Notes under the pieces: model-generated | The model's input: the letters and a program-made list of their open reading frames with translations, nothing else | Databases searched by the model: none | What the model was told of the DNA's origin: nothing | Source of the DNA: Chara braunii | Lineage: Eukaryota > Streptophyta > Charophyceae > Charales > Characeae | Length of the DNA stretch: 44,327 nt | Direction: 5' to 3' | Assembly (NCBI GenBank): GCA_003427395.1 | Contig: BFEA01000184.1 | Coordinates: 2,327,062-2,371,388, forward strand | Part shown: positions 31,626 to 42,449 of the stretch, one piece after another | How the letters are laid out: every line of letters starts with the position of its first letter | Position numbering within the stretch: the stretch's first letter is position 1 | Program-made: the position numbers and the translations under genes

Positions 31626-31700
31626 TACAAACAGACAGACAGACAGACAGACGGACAAACATACAGAGAGAGAGAGAGAGAGAGAGACAAACTTACAGAG
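31450..31700. repeat. clustered (CA)n, (GA)n and (GACA)n microsatellites
   Basis: Two CA tracts of about 26 and 22 units alternate with GA and GACAGACA tracts. From 31700 to 32000 nothing is recognised. Confidence 0.95.
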
Positions 31701-32011
31701 AAAGAGACGGAGAGAGACGACGGAGAGAATCTCGACAATCATTTTTCTATTTTTTCTTAACACTCCAAGCAGAGTTTCTCGCCTGAATTGAGACATACAG
31801 GCAAAGCAGACACCTCAACACAGCAACAAAAGCGCAGGCAAGGCAGTTCAGAAAAAGTGAGGGAAAAACCAATTTCGAACGGATAATGGAATGTGATCTG
31901 GTCTCCGAGATCGACGACGATTGACATCACCCAACCCTGCAGCTCTGCAGCTGACCCAACCTCCAGGACATCCCGCACTTTTGAGAGTGATAAGAGCTAA
32001 CACGCTGGCGG

Positions 32012-32685
32012 TCAATCATCATCGTGACGCCATCGCCCGATTGTGTGACGGTCACCATCACCGTCATCGCCGCCATCATCGCCCAATTGTGTGACTGTCA
32101 CATTCACCGTGATCGCCGAGTTGTGTTATTGTCACCATCACCGCCATCGCCTTGATGTGTGACAGTAATCATCGCCATCATCGCCATCATCGCCGCCATC
32201 GCCCGACTGTGTGACGGTCACCATCATCGTCATCGCCCGATTGTGTGACAATCATCATCGCCGCCATCATCGCCCAGCTGTGTGACTGTCACGACCATCG
32301 CCATCCCCCTATTATGTCACTATCGTCATCATCGTCGCCATCGCCCTAATATGTCACTATCATCATCGCGACCATCATCGCCCAGTTGTGTGACTGTCAC
32401 CATCACCGCCATCGCCCAGTTCTGTCTATCACCATCGCCGCCATCGCTCTGTTGTGTGACAGTCATCATCGCCATCATCGCCGCCATCGCCCGACTGTGT
32501 GACCGTCACCATCACCATCATCGCCATCGCCGCCATCGCCGTCATCGTGTGGCAATCATCATCGCCCCTATCATCGCCCAGTTGTGTGACAGTCAGTCAC
32601 CATTGCCACCATCGCCCAGCTCTTACTGTCACCATCGCCGCCATCGCCCTGTTGTGTGACAGTCATCGTCGCCATCGGAGGTGTT
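32012..32685 (-). repeat. CATCGCC satellite (inverted copy)
   Basis: Irregular array of CATCATCGCC, CCATCGCCCAGTTGTGTGAC and AGTCACCATCACC words. It is the reverse complement of the array at 17862-18118 but longer. It adjoins the LTR-like family at 32690. Confidence 0.9.
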
Positions 32686-32887
32686 CTAAATTTTAATTAA
32701 ACCAAAGAGTCAGAAAAGTGGGACCCTGAAAAAAACAAAATCTGACTAACTCTTTGGTTTTGTAGAAATTTCGGTAGCGCTTTCCGTAGGGAAAGTGACT
32801 TACCAAGATTTATAGAAGACCAAGTGCAAATAAAAGATCCAAAAAAATGCAAAAATTAAACTCAGTAAAAAAAACTTAGCTCAGAAA

Positions 32888-33037
32888 ATGCAGGAATTGA
32901 AACTAACTCTTATGACTCTAGCACGTGGCGAGCAACTAAAACAACTACCTATCAAACTGAAACTCAAACTAAGTAGTAACCTCACTCAGTCACATGCAGA
33001 CCAGACCACAAAAGTAAGTACTCTCACCATCCCTTAA
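32888..33037 (+). other. short frame conserved between LTR-like copies 1 and 2
   Basis: ATG-initiated frame of 49 codons (MQELKLTLMTLARGEQL at the start). It aligns without gaps to 38020-38145 over 42 codons, about 31 of them identical, and in both copies GTAAGT begins exactly after codon 42. It may be an exon of an element transcript, or simply well-conserved DNA. I cannot show translation. Confidence 0.35.
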
Positions 33038-33111
33038 GTCAAATTTATCAAACAATAGTTCATAGTCTTCCAATGATTTATCCCTTAATACCCAACTTAC
33101 ATAGGGCATAA

Positions 33112-33763
33112 AGCTAGACCACCCAAACTTAATGGAACATATCTAGCTCAACCATGCAGTATACACAAACACAGGGCACAACTTTTTTCTTCTTTGAGCA
33201 TATGACTAGGCAATCCTAGTCGCTCTGAACTGTTTAAATATCCCAACTTTATATATTTGTCTGCACTTAGTCTTTTGAGGTAGCATATAACTGAACCGAC
33301 CATCTTCAGGTCAAGTACCCCAATTTTATTCTTAATTAGTACTCTCTTCAATTGGTGATAAGCTATAGCCTATAGTCAGACTACCCAAACTTATGGAACC
33401 CTGTCTGACTAGCCTGTTCATAAGTAATATAGTAATAAAATATAGCCAAATTATAACATTTTGGTTCCAGCATGTGCGAGGCGTTGGACCAAGACCACCC
33501 AAACTTATGGAGCATGTCTTGGTCCTCAGCCTGATTCATTTCTCTCAAAGCCAAAACAGGAAGAGGTTGAGTCACCCAAACTTATGAAACATGCTCAGAC
33601 CTCCTCGTTCAGGAACTAAAAAAACTGACAACAACCCAAAGTAAATAAGGCGACCAAGTCACCCAAACTTATGGAACATGCTTGGTCTCTGAAAAGTCAT
33701 TCACATTCAGCCCTCACAAGTCAAAGCAACCAGACCACCTAAACTTATGAAACATATCTGGTT
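33112..33763. repeat. hairpin series with constant loop, copy 1
   Basis: Six hairpins with loop core ACCCAAACTTATGGAAC: AGCTAGA/TCTAGCT (33112-33148), AGTCAGAC/GTCTGACT (33374-33410), GGACCAAGAC/GTCTTGGTCC (33486-33525), bulged GAGGTTGAG/CTCAGACCTC (about 33563-33604), GACCAAG/CTTGGTC (33652-33687) and AACCAGA/TCTGGTT (33728-33763). A seventh loop at about 33797 lacks a clear stem. A separate perfect hairpin GACTAGG/CCTAGTC is at 33204-33221. Stems differ, loops hardly do. Confidence 0.85.
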
Positions 33764-33902
33764 CTCCAGACAATTCAAAATAAACATAGCACTTAGCATT
33801 CTCAAACTTATGGAACTGACCCAACTTCTGGTTGACCTGGTCAGACACATGCAATACTGTCTTTTTCCATCCTTCCCCCAGATGCAATCCCATAATAACA
33901 TA

Positions 33903-34832
33903 AAATTCGTGAAAACCTTACAAAAAAAATTGTTAGGTTTGCATAATTTTTTTTAAAGATTCTGATAGTACATTTTTTAGACGTCGTACATGAACAACAT
34001 TCTACGTGATGTAAATTAACCGCAAAAAATTAATAGAAAAGTATTTTTTCAAAACCACTGGAAGTGGTGAGGAGAGAAGCAAGTCTTTTTACAAAAAAAT
34101 CACTACCGTGCAAAATACCGTTTGTTTAATAATCGAAATATCCCAATGTTTTGTTTATTTAAAAAAATAAAATTTATAGTTCTATAAGGTATTTCCAAAC
34201 ACTCACATATATTCTCTTATTCACGAATACAGTCTCTTCGATATGTTCCCTCATACATGGACGAATATATTGTTTTTTAGTATTTTTTATTAAAATATTT
34301 TTCCGTTTTTTAATTTTCAATCGTGGTTGGGTAAGAATTTGAAGATGTCCCCGAGACAAAAGTTGTTTGAATTCTTCTTTTACATAACATATATTGTTTG
34401 TCGAGGATTTTACATTAAACCTAAAAATGAATTATATTAATTTATAGTTCTATAAACTAGTTCTCGCAGAACTTGGTTTTTACCAAACTGCTGAAAACGA
34501 CTTATAGTTCTGTAAATGAGTATTCACTGAAATTGTTTTTTTTAACGTCTTTCAAGTTCGCCTTGCAGTCCTTAGAGATTGTTTTGTTTGAGATATGTTT
34601 TTTTTCAATCTATTGACAATGACTTATAGTCTTATAACATGTTTTTTTATTGGAAAATATTTTCTTGCACTTTTTGAGAATCACTAGACTTTTTGCTAAT
34701 TTTTTTGCCTCCTTTCTCGGAAAACAGTTAAAAACGCTTTTTTTTATGTGTAAAAAAAAAGAGTTTGACTTTTACTTTTTCATTCTATAAAAAATATTAG
34801 GTTTTGTGGTTTTGTTAGGTTTTCACGAATTT
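33903..34832. mobile_element. 930-bp AT-rich insertion with terminal inverted repeats
   Basis: AAATTCGTGAAAACCTTAC at the left end and GTTAGGTTTTCACGAATTT at the right end form 19-bp TIRs with one mismatch. The copy-2 locus (about 39127-39145) has the corresponding empty site. Four internal CTTATAGTTCTATAA-like words recur at about 34172, 34440, 34500 and 34621. There is no transposase frame, so it is a non-autonomous DNA element. I could not identify a target-site duplication. Confidence 0.75.
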
Positions 34833-35897
34833 AGTGTTCAATCTGCTTTCAGTCAAACAATAAAACTGAAACTGATATTGCACATACGTTCCTTTACTTA
34901 GTCTGGTTTGTGTCATGAAAGTCAAACTGAAAAGTCAAGGTAGGGATGCACAAAGTATACTCAGTCAAAACATATCATGGAATATAGATAAAGGTTATAA
35001 CTAGGTTTATAGAGGGGGAGCAATGGTTACCTTTCAATTCCCTGCCTCCAAAACCTCGCCTAGGTTCCGGCAGAGCTCCCACAATCGGTGGGCTGACTCC
35101 CCACATAATCTTGTTGCGGTCCTACGAGTTGCAATCCCGCCTGCCACCTTCCTCTCGTAACCAGGACTAGTCAGAGAGTAAGATAGACAAAATGAGGGGT
35201 TTGAGAGTCTCGAGATACAGGAGGAGGACAAACTCAACTCCTAGAAGAGGGCCTTGTAATCTTCAGTCTCCTGAGGGCCCCGCAATGATGGTTAAAACCC
35301 GCTGCAACAACTTGGTCAAACCAAAATCAAACTGTTAGTTGTAGGTCCTCTGACGACCTCCCAAATCTCAGCAATAACCCCTTTCCCACAGACTTAGCCC
35401 CCCCCACAGTTGCTCCCCTGCCTTCCTGCTACTCCACTCGGCAGGGTGGTAGCACCTCGACCAACATGTGAGTAAACAATCTAGTAGCTCCCTTCCTTGC
35501 TACCCCACGCAGTCAATCAAGCAGCACACCGGTGAGCAAGTAACATGCAGTTCCTAGTTGTTCGCAGCGCCCACACGGCAGCTGCGTGCAACATTAAGGA
35601 ACCGAGGTACTGCGCCATTTTTGTCGCTAATGGCACAATGTCTCTGTGTACAACGAGTTTCAACAGATTCGGCACCCAACAACCGTAGCTTGGCCAAAGA
35701 GCGAGAAAAACTTCGAGAGTCTAGAGTAGTGCAGCGAGGCCTGGCCAGGGGGTGGGCGCAGCGCTACCGGGAGCGCTGCGCTCCGCTCGGGGTTGGGACA
35801 CCGCACGGATAGGCTATGGTGAAGGTGCGCGGCATCGATGGCGATTATCTCCTCTCTCAACCAAGCGCTTTGTGCACGCGCAGGTGACCGGAGGCGC

Positions 35898-37960
35898 TGT
35901 CGGGCACATCGGTCCGGCACCGCATGCGGCAGCGCGGGACCCTCTCGGCCACGTCACGCATGAGTTGGATCAACCTCGTCGTGAACACACAAATGAAGCT
36001 TCCTTAGGCCGCTCCGGCCGAGTGCGCCAGCCATACCTCTCGCGAGCCCCTACAACAGGATAGGGCCTACGCGAGACACAACTTACCTCCACCTTACGGG
36101 AGCTGTCATCTCCCTTTGGTGGACGTATCCCCGCCGAGCTACCAGTCCACAGTACGAAAGCTACTCGGTTGCAATCGCAGAGGTGGACCAACCGAGGGCG
36201 TTTCTCGTTCGCTGTAGCATAGGGGGTACGCGAGGTAATACGCCTATCGGACCCGCACGCGAACCGACATCTTGGGGGGCTGAGGTCCCAAGGGCGACTC
36301 GTCGTCGGTCGACTAGGACGCATCCCCACACCACACGCACACCACTTTACGAACACAAAAATAAAACGCACACACGAAACGACACAACACAAACAACGCG
36401 ACAAAGCTCCTAGCCCCTTGGTAACCATCCCATAACTTTCTGGCGCGGAAAATCAAATAGGCGTAGCGCGCGAGACTCAGTATAAAACCACGTGGACGCA
36501 GGGCTAACTCATGTCGACTCGCAATGCAAGCGTACGCAGACAATCACAATGATGGCATACTATGTAGTCCCCATAATCAAGCGGTACCTCGTGGATCCGA
36601 GTACCGCTTATGACACTCAAGTGTCAGACTCGAAGTGTCGTGAGGGTCTAATCCCTCACGACATTGCACGGCTGAAGAAATAGTTGTGTAGCCGCCGCGA
36701 GACCTCCGGCCTCTGGTCTGAGCGTCTCGGTAGGCAAGGCAAATAGGCTCTGCACGGGGGCAGATTCCTTCCCTGCAGAGTCTAGGGCTTGGGATGTCCT
36801 GGACAAGGACTTCGAATCCCGGCCCAGGACTAACATCCGACTATAAAAATCTTTAAAAAACAAAGGATAAAAGAGGATGTCCCTTTTCTCTTAGACCATA
36901 ATCCATTTAACCCTTATGCACAAATACAGCAAGTCTCTCAAATACTCAGGGTACTCATAAATATATGAGGGTTGATTATATAGGACGATCACTTCTCACA
37001 GTCACAGTGGGGGCTCCTCTCAACCATATATGTATGTAATCGCAGACAATCACATCCCGAGTCTGAACCACAAACGCACCTGCAATCACATTAAAGATTC
37101 ATCCAGAAGTTCACGCACTACACGGGGTTAACTTCAATCATTCCTTGCACTCATACCACTCGCTTTAGCCATACAAGCCTCACTCGTGCAACTCTTAAAT
37201 AAAATACTCAGTACTTTTGTTGGATGGCCTTTCAATAAAGTCCGGGTGAACACATATCAAAACAGTTCAATCACAAGGCTAAAGTTTTTAGGTTGAGTGA
37301 CAGGAGTGAGTTGGAGTTGAATCGTAAACCGACGAGTCGGCAATCGACCTGTTATTAGTGATAACAGAAGATGATCCTCGTAGGATCAAGCTGAACCTAG
37401 TCCAAGTCCTGAATCAATCGATCAAGAGGACCTGTAACAGAAGACAAGTCAATACCTACGACTAAATCTATAAGTTCATGGAGAATAATCCCCATATCAG
37501 GATCTCACTCAAATCATCCTAATTAACTAAGCCTAAGTCTACCCTCAAGCAGTGCCCAAAGCAAAGGTAGACCTTGACCGAGTCTCCCCTATACAGGGTG
37601 GATCGCCAGAATCGCCACCTATCAAAATATAATCTATCTCCTTTAAACTAAGAAAATTTCGGCAGCGCTTCCCGTAGGAAAAGTGCCTTTTCAGAATTTA
37701 CATCAGGCCAACTATGAAGCCAAAAATAATCTTTGACTTTCCAAAGCCCAATTTTGTCTAACTCCCTGAATTAGCAAAAATTTGGGCAGCACTCCCTTTA
37801 GAAAATGAAACTTTCCAGATTTTTACTAAGTCACATATAAACTTTAGATAAGTTGAACTTTGATAAGTCAAAATTTGACTAACTCCTTAGATCTGCAGAA
37901 ATTTCGGCAGCGCTTCCCGTAGAGAAAGTAGCTTACCAAAATTTATGCAAAGCCAAGTAC
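35898..37960 (-). repeat. inverted LTR-like copy, proximal part
   Basis: Reverse-complement match to 18345-20435. Its minus-strand end CCGACA is at 35898, corresponding to CGACA before the primer-binding site. A GGCGC remains next to it, but no full primer site follows. Shared hairpins include GTCGTGAGGG/CCCTCACGAC at 36637-36662. It continues directly into copy 2 of the distal part, which suggests one repeat of 4 kb or more. Confidence 0.75.
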
Positions 37961-39790
37961 AACAAAAGATCCCAGAAAATGCGAGAATCGATCTAAGTAA
38001 AATAAACTTAGCTCAGAAAATGCAGAAACTGAAGCTAACTCCTATCGCTCTAGCACGTGGTGAGCCTCTAAAACAACTACCTGCCAAACTGAAACTCAGA
38101 CCAAATAGTAGCCTCACTCAGTCACATGCAGGCCAAACCACAAAGGTAAGTACTCTCACCATCCCAAAGCGTACCTGAACAAACAATAGTTCGTAATCTC
38201 TCGATGCTTTGTTCCCTTATACCCAGCTTACATAGGGCATAAAGTCAAGCCGTCCAATCTTATGGAACCTGCCTAACTCAGTCATTGAATGTACACGAAT
38301 AGGTTGCACAACTACTTCTCTCTTCCTTTTGGGCATATGGCTAAGCCGTTCATCTTAGAACAAGGCTCAACCGCCCCGAACTGTTTAGTATCCAAATTAT
38401 ATATACCTCTCTGAGCTTGGTGTTCCAAAAGTTGGGCATAGGACTGAGTCGTTCATCTTAGAACAAGGTCAAACCTGCCCAGGGTTACCTTCAATTATAC
38501 TCTTAGTTATACTCTCTTCATTTCATGATAAGCTACAGCCAGGCCGTCCAATCTTATGGAACTCGTGCCTGGCTAGCCTGTTCATAAATAGGATAGTATA
38601 AAGTATAGCCAAAATTTAACCTCTTGGGTTCCAGCATGTGCGAGGCATTGGGCCAGACCGTCCAATCTTATGGAACACATCTGGTTCTTGTCAGGTTCAT
38701 TTCTCTCTGATCCCACTGTGTGCGGCATGAGTCCAAGGCCGTCCAATCTTATGGACATGTTCTGCCCTCAGCGAGAATTAATCCCTCATAATGAAACAGG
38801 AAGGGGTTGAGTCGTCCAATCTTATGGACTTGCTCAGACCTCCTCGACCGAAAACAAAAGAAACAGAATAAAACCCCAACCAAACATGGCAACCAAACCC
38901 TCCAATCTTATGGTACAGATTCGGCCCCCGAAAAGTCAGCCACAACCAAACCCTCACAATTCAGAGCAATCAGACCGTCCAATCTTATGGAGCTGGTCCG
39001 ACTCTCCATGCAATTCAAAAATACAAACACAGCGGTCAGACCGTCCAATCTTATGGAACTGGTCTGACCCCGTAGGACCCTGTCAGGCTCAGGCAAAACC
39101 ACCTTTCACCCACCCTTTCCCCCCAGATGCACCCTCTTTGTGTTCATAATCCGCCTTCAGGCAATCAACGAAACTGAAACTGAGATTGCGCACACATTCC
39201 TTTACTTAATCTGAGTTGTGTCCTGTCTGTCAACCCAAAGTCAAAGTATGGGGTACATGCAGTATACTCAGTCAAACATAGCAGGACCTACAGGTAGGGG
39301 TTATACCAGGGTATATAGAGGGGAAGCAATGATTACCTTTCAGTTCCCTGCCTCCAGAGCCTCGCCTAGGCTCCGACAGAGCTCCCGCAATTGGTGGGGC
39401 AAACCTCCCACAGAGGCCTTGGCGCGGATTACGGGTTGCAATCCCGCCTGCCGCCTTCCTCTCCGAACCAATAGACTAGACTTAGAATGAGAAAGGCAGA
39501 AGGAGATAGTTCTGAGACTCTCAGATCCAGGGATGATGCTCTCAGACTCGCAAGAGAGGGCTTTGTTATCTTGACGCGCCTGAGGGCCCCGCAATGGCGG
39601 CCAACGCATAACAGCTTGGTCAGACCGCAGTCCGACCGCCAAGTCCAACTCTCTTGACGAGCTTCCAACTCACAGCAATAACCTCCCTTACCCAATCCCC
39701 GCTGCCCAGCGGCCTGTATCAGTCAACAGCGGCAAGTCGTAACTTGTAGTATCTAGCAATAGCCGTAGTTGTCCGCCGCTGCCCCACAAA
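37880..39790 (-). repeat. LTR-like family, distal part, copy 2
   Basis: Colinear with 32750-35560 without the 930-bp insertion. Contains the conserved segment 38020-38145, GTAAGT at 38146, hairpin series, CCCCAG ending at 39126, then GTTCCCTGCCTCCA at 39341 and CTGAGGGCCCCGCAATG at 39580. Confidence 0.75.
38238..39069. repeat. hairpin series with constant loop, copy 2
   Basis: Eight occurrences of loop core CGTCCAATCTTATGGA(AC), plus two variants with CGTTCATCTTAGAAC (about 38347 and 38447). Clear stems: AGCCAGGC/GCCTGGCT (38537-38574), GGCCAGA/TCTGGTT with G-T pairs (38651-38686), bulged GGTTGAG/CTCAGACC (about 38805-38840), CAGACC/GGTCCG (about 38970-39000) and GGTCAGACC/GGTCTGACC (39034-39069). 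Other members pair weakly. Confidence 0.8.
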
Positions 39791-40382
39791 CAGTTCATTG
39801 GCGCAGCGGCAGCACTCGACGATGGTCAACAGCAGCCGTCACCAACAGCAGTGGATATAGTCGCCCGCAGCTGTACGACTGCGTGACCCCTGGTTCAATA
39901 TCACTCACAGATCCTTTTCAGGCAGCAGTTCGCACGAAAGTATCCAACAGTACTCCAGTAGCTGCCGATCAGTAGGAGGCAATGAGATACAGACACCATC
40001 AATCAAGATGCGGTAATAACGATCCCGCAGCGATGTACCGCATAAGCACTGCTCGGCTATATCGCAGGCTCCAGGATACGACCGTCACACACTCGAAACC
40101 TCCTTCCAGCCGTTGTAGCTTGCCGGATGGAACACCCACAGATAACCCCACTGCGGTAACTCCCTTTATTGGGTGGCTAAGTGTCCGGGATATGCAGTTG
40201 CGGGTCACAGTCCCCTATTCACGGACGTACCAAATGAGGACGATCCTTCCGCGGACACATCGCCAAATGTGCTGCCAAGAACGGTGGCCCTCGGTCTTCA
40301 GGCACAGGACGTGCGAATAAGCAGCTCGGACGACGGTCGGGGCCGGAATCACACTTTTGATCTCTGCAGGCAGTAGTGCGAG
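39791..40382 (+). other. unassigned stretch ending in a splice-donor-like AG/GTAAGT
   Basis: No recognised protein; the longest frames (39982-40320 and 40173-40376) overlap each other and look like chance. The stretch matters because it ends at a consensus donor next to two intron-like segments. Confidence 0.3.
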
Positions 40383-40618
40383 GTAAGTATCCCTCTGCCT
40401 CCCCCGCTGCCCCCTCCCGACACCCCTTTGCTATGGCATAGTCCCTCTATCTCTCCTTCTCTCGCACACGTACACACGTGCCTCTTTTTCACCAGGACAT
40501 GCGAAATCGACCTGAATTTTTCGCTAGGACGGCGTCAGATGCACGTCACGTAAGTACGCACTCCCCCTCCCGGAGCTCTTCGCACCCCGCATTGCCAAGA
40601 CTAACGACTCATTTTCAG
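40383..40618 (+). other. two intron-like segments around a 54-bp exon-like segment
   Basis: GTAAGT at 40383 to a pyrimidine tract and CACCAG ending at 40495 (113 bp), then 54 bp without stop in one frame (starts DMRNRPEFFARTASDARH), then GTAAGT at 40550 to CATTTTCAG ending at 40618 (69 bp). All four splice signals are near-consensus. The joined downstream frame ends after about 12 more codons. It could be the 3' part of a small spliced gene or non-coding RNA. No homolog recognised. Confidence 0.35.
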
Positions 40619-40677
40619 CTAAGCGTGAGGAACGCACAAGCGCCGAGCAACGGCTAAATCTCCATCCTCACAAAATC

Positions 40678-41850
40678 GAATGAATCTGTCCACAAATGTG
40701 GCTAGATTCATTCCTCATTTAGACTGAACTAACTACTCCCCCGGTGGCTTTGCGCAACTTTATCTCTACTAGCTCGTACTCTACTAGCCTAAAGCCAGAG
40801 CCAACTTCGCCAGCTCACTCGTGTCGCCCCGCAACATCGGATTTGCCGCTCCCCTCACTCGATTCCGCTAAGGAATGAGTGGGCCGAGCATTTTCTGCTA
40901 CGCCCGACCCGCGCTTCCGCCATATCTCCCCGCACGGCTTCTTCTTCCCACCTCCCACTGCGCTCCGTTCCCCGATCCCCTTTCACCATCGGATTCGCCC
41001 GGGGCTAAAACCTTGGGAACACCTTTTTCCCTGCCCAAATCCGTCCCTTAACAGGCGAGCTACAACCCTTTCTACCTCTCCCATAGCCGTAGCTACTTTT
41101 GGATGCACCTGGCACGATACCTCATTCGGGTTTTCCCTCTCATCGCCTTGACTCCTACCGCCCTGCTTTTCACACTTCGTCACCAACTGCGCCCGCTTCC
41201 CTGTCGCCCACTTTCCGTCTCCCCGCTCCCACTCTGTTCGCTGCGCCTGTACCCGGCGTCTGACCCCGTCCCGATCCATCCCTCTTCCCTCACCGTCTTC
41301 ACCGCCTTTTTTTCGATGTACCTGGCCCGTGATCCTATTCCTTGCTGCCCATACCAGTGAGGATGAATCTTCCCTTAAAGTATGGGAGGATTCGTGGCAA
41401 TTTTCAGGGCCTCTCATAGGTCCCCCGCTACTGTTATTAATTGTATGAGCAAAATCAGATGGATCTCCGCTGAAAAGCGGGAAGATACACTACCCCCTAG
41501 CAACTCTTCTCCCTGCGCACAGCTCCTGACGCTCATTCCATACTAACCGCCATCCTAACACTAAAACTAACCGTTCCCTCGCACTCGCCCTATGAAAAAG
41601 CCCCGGTATAGCACCCAAACCCGGATTTCAACTTCAATTTCTATTTTTAATTTTATTCTTTTTTATGGCCTTTTTTTCAAGTGCCCAGACACCATGCGGA
41701 TTTGCCTCCTGCGGGCGAGACCGTACCCCCATCGGCACGGTTTCTGAGGGTCAGGCCTTTCCCCGGCAACCAATGGAAGGGCCTGACCACACCGCTCCTG
41801 GCATTTGCAAAATGCAGCATGTATCTTCCGCAAAAGCATGGAAAGATACA
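40678..41850. repeat. series of four ATGAATCTTCC-type hairpins
   Basis: Hairpins at 40678-40713 (GAATGAATCT/AGATTCATTC), 41363-41395 (ATGAATCTTCCC/GGGAGGATTCGT), 41459-41488 (ATCTCCGCT/AGCGGGAAGAT) and 41820-41850 (TGTATCTTCC/GGAAAGATACA) are related. A further hairpin GGTCAGGCCTTTCC/GGAAGGGCCTGACC is at about 41748-41788. The DNA between them is pyrimidine-rich with no gene seen. Confidence 0.65.
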
Positions 41851-42064
41851 CCCACCACAACTTTTATCTCTTTCACATTTCGTCAGTGGGCCGGTTTACG
41901 AAGACCAACGGACCAGGTAGATGTGAAAGGTGGTTGCTAAGACCCCGTCGCTGCTGTTGGGATCCACAATAGGAGCACGATTTTTATTATTATTATTGAA
42001 AAAAAAAAGAAAAAAAAAGGGCAAGGATTATTATCTGCCATCCTCCGTCAAATCTACCTCAATT

Positions 42065-42152
42065 AGTCCTTCATTTAGTCATTAGTCAACGTTCTTGGAC
42101 TCTCATTTAGTCAACGTTCTTCGAGTCTCATTTAGTCAGCCTTCTTCGCGTC
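42065..42152. repeat. 25-bp tandem repeat
   Basis: Three copies of CATTTAGTCAACGTTCTTCG-type units. Confidence 0.8.
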
Positions 42153-42197
42153 TGAAAGCGATTCTTGACGGCGCTCTCCAGAATAATGGGGCCTCGC

Positions 42198-42292
42198 CGC
42201 ACCACTCTCCGATGTGACAAAGACAGAAATGTGGCGGGTGCATCTGGCATGTTCTAACGAGAAGTTCATCCTCATTCTGCACATTTTGAGCG
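42198..42292. repeat. foldback element, family G, copy 3
   Basis: GGCCTCGCCGCACCACTCTC on the left, GGCATGTTCTAACGAGAAGTTC inside and CTGCACATTTTGAGCGACCC on the right follow the order of the copies at 30628 and 31178. Confidence 0.6.
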
Positions 42293-42449
42293 ACCCAATA
42301 TCTCCACATTCTCTATCTCACTGCATGTAAAAACAGATAGGTACTAGGTGTTAACTGCAAAGTAACTTGAAGAGTACATGGGTCTACGGTCAACGGTTAT
42401 ATCACATGCGAGCAGAGAGAGGAATTCAATTTTGACAATGTGCATCTTA

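Larger units (their letters stand above)
32690..35560 (-). repeat. LTR-like family, distal part, copy 1
   Basis: Colinear with copy 2 (37880 to about 39790) except for a 930-bp insertion. Order on the plus strand: GGTAGCGCTTTCCGTAG module, conserved segment 32880-33013, GTAAGT at 33014, hairpin series, CCCCCAG ending at 33891, insertion, GAAACTGATATTGCACA-type segment, then GTTCCCTGCCTCCA and CTGAGGGCCCCGCAATG. Orientation is set by the LTR attached to the primer-binding site at 20438, relative to which this copy is on the minus strand. From 35561 to 35897 I recognise nothing. Confidence 0.75.

Noticed and set aside
37945-39067. Protein encoded by the hairpin series (frames with repeated RPSNLMEL)
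   Set aside because: The repeated peptide is the translation of the loop word in one frame; frames are not maintained between hairpins or between copies.
33112-39069. CRISPR array
   Set aside because: Spacing is irregular, the repeated word lies inside a hairpin loop, the genome is eukaryotic and no cas-like genes are present.
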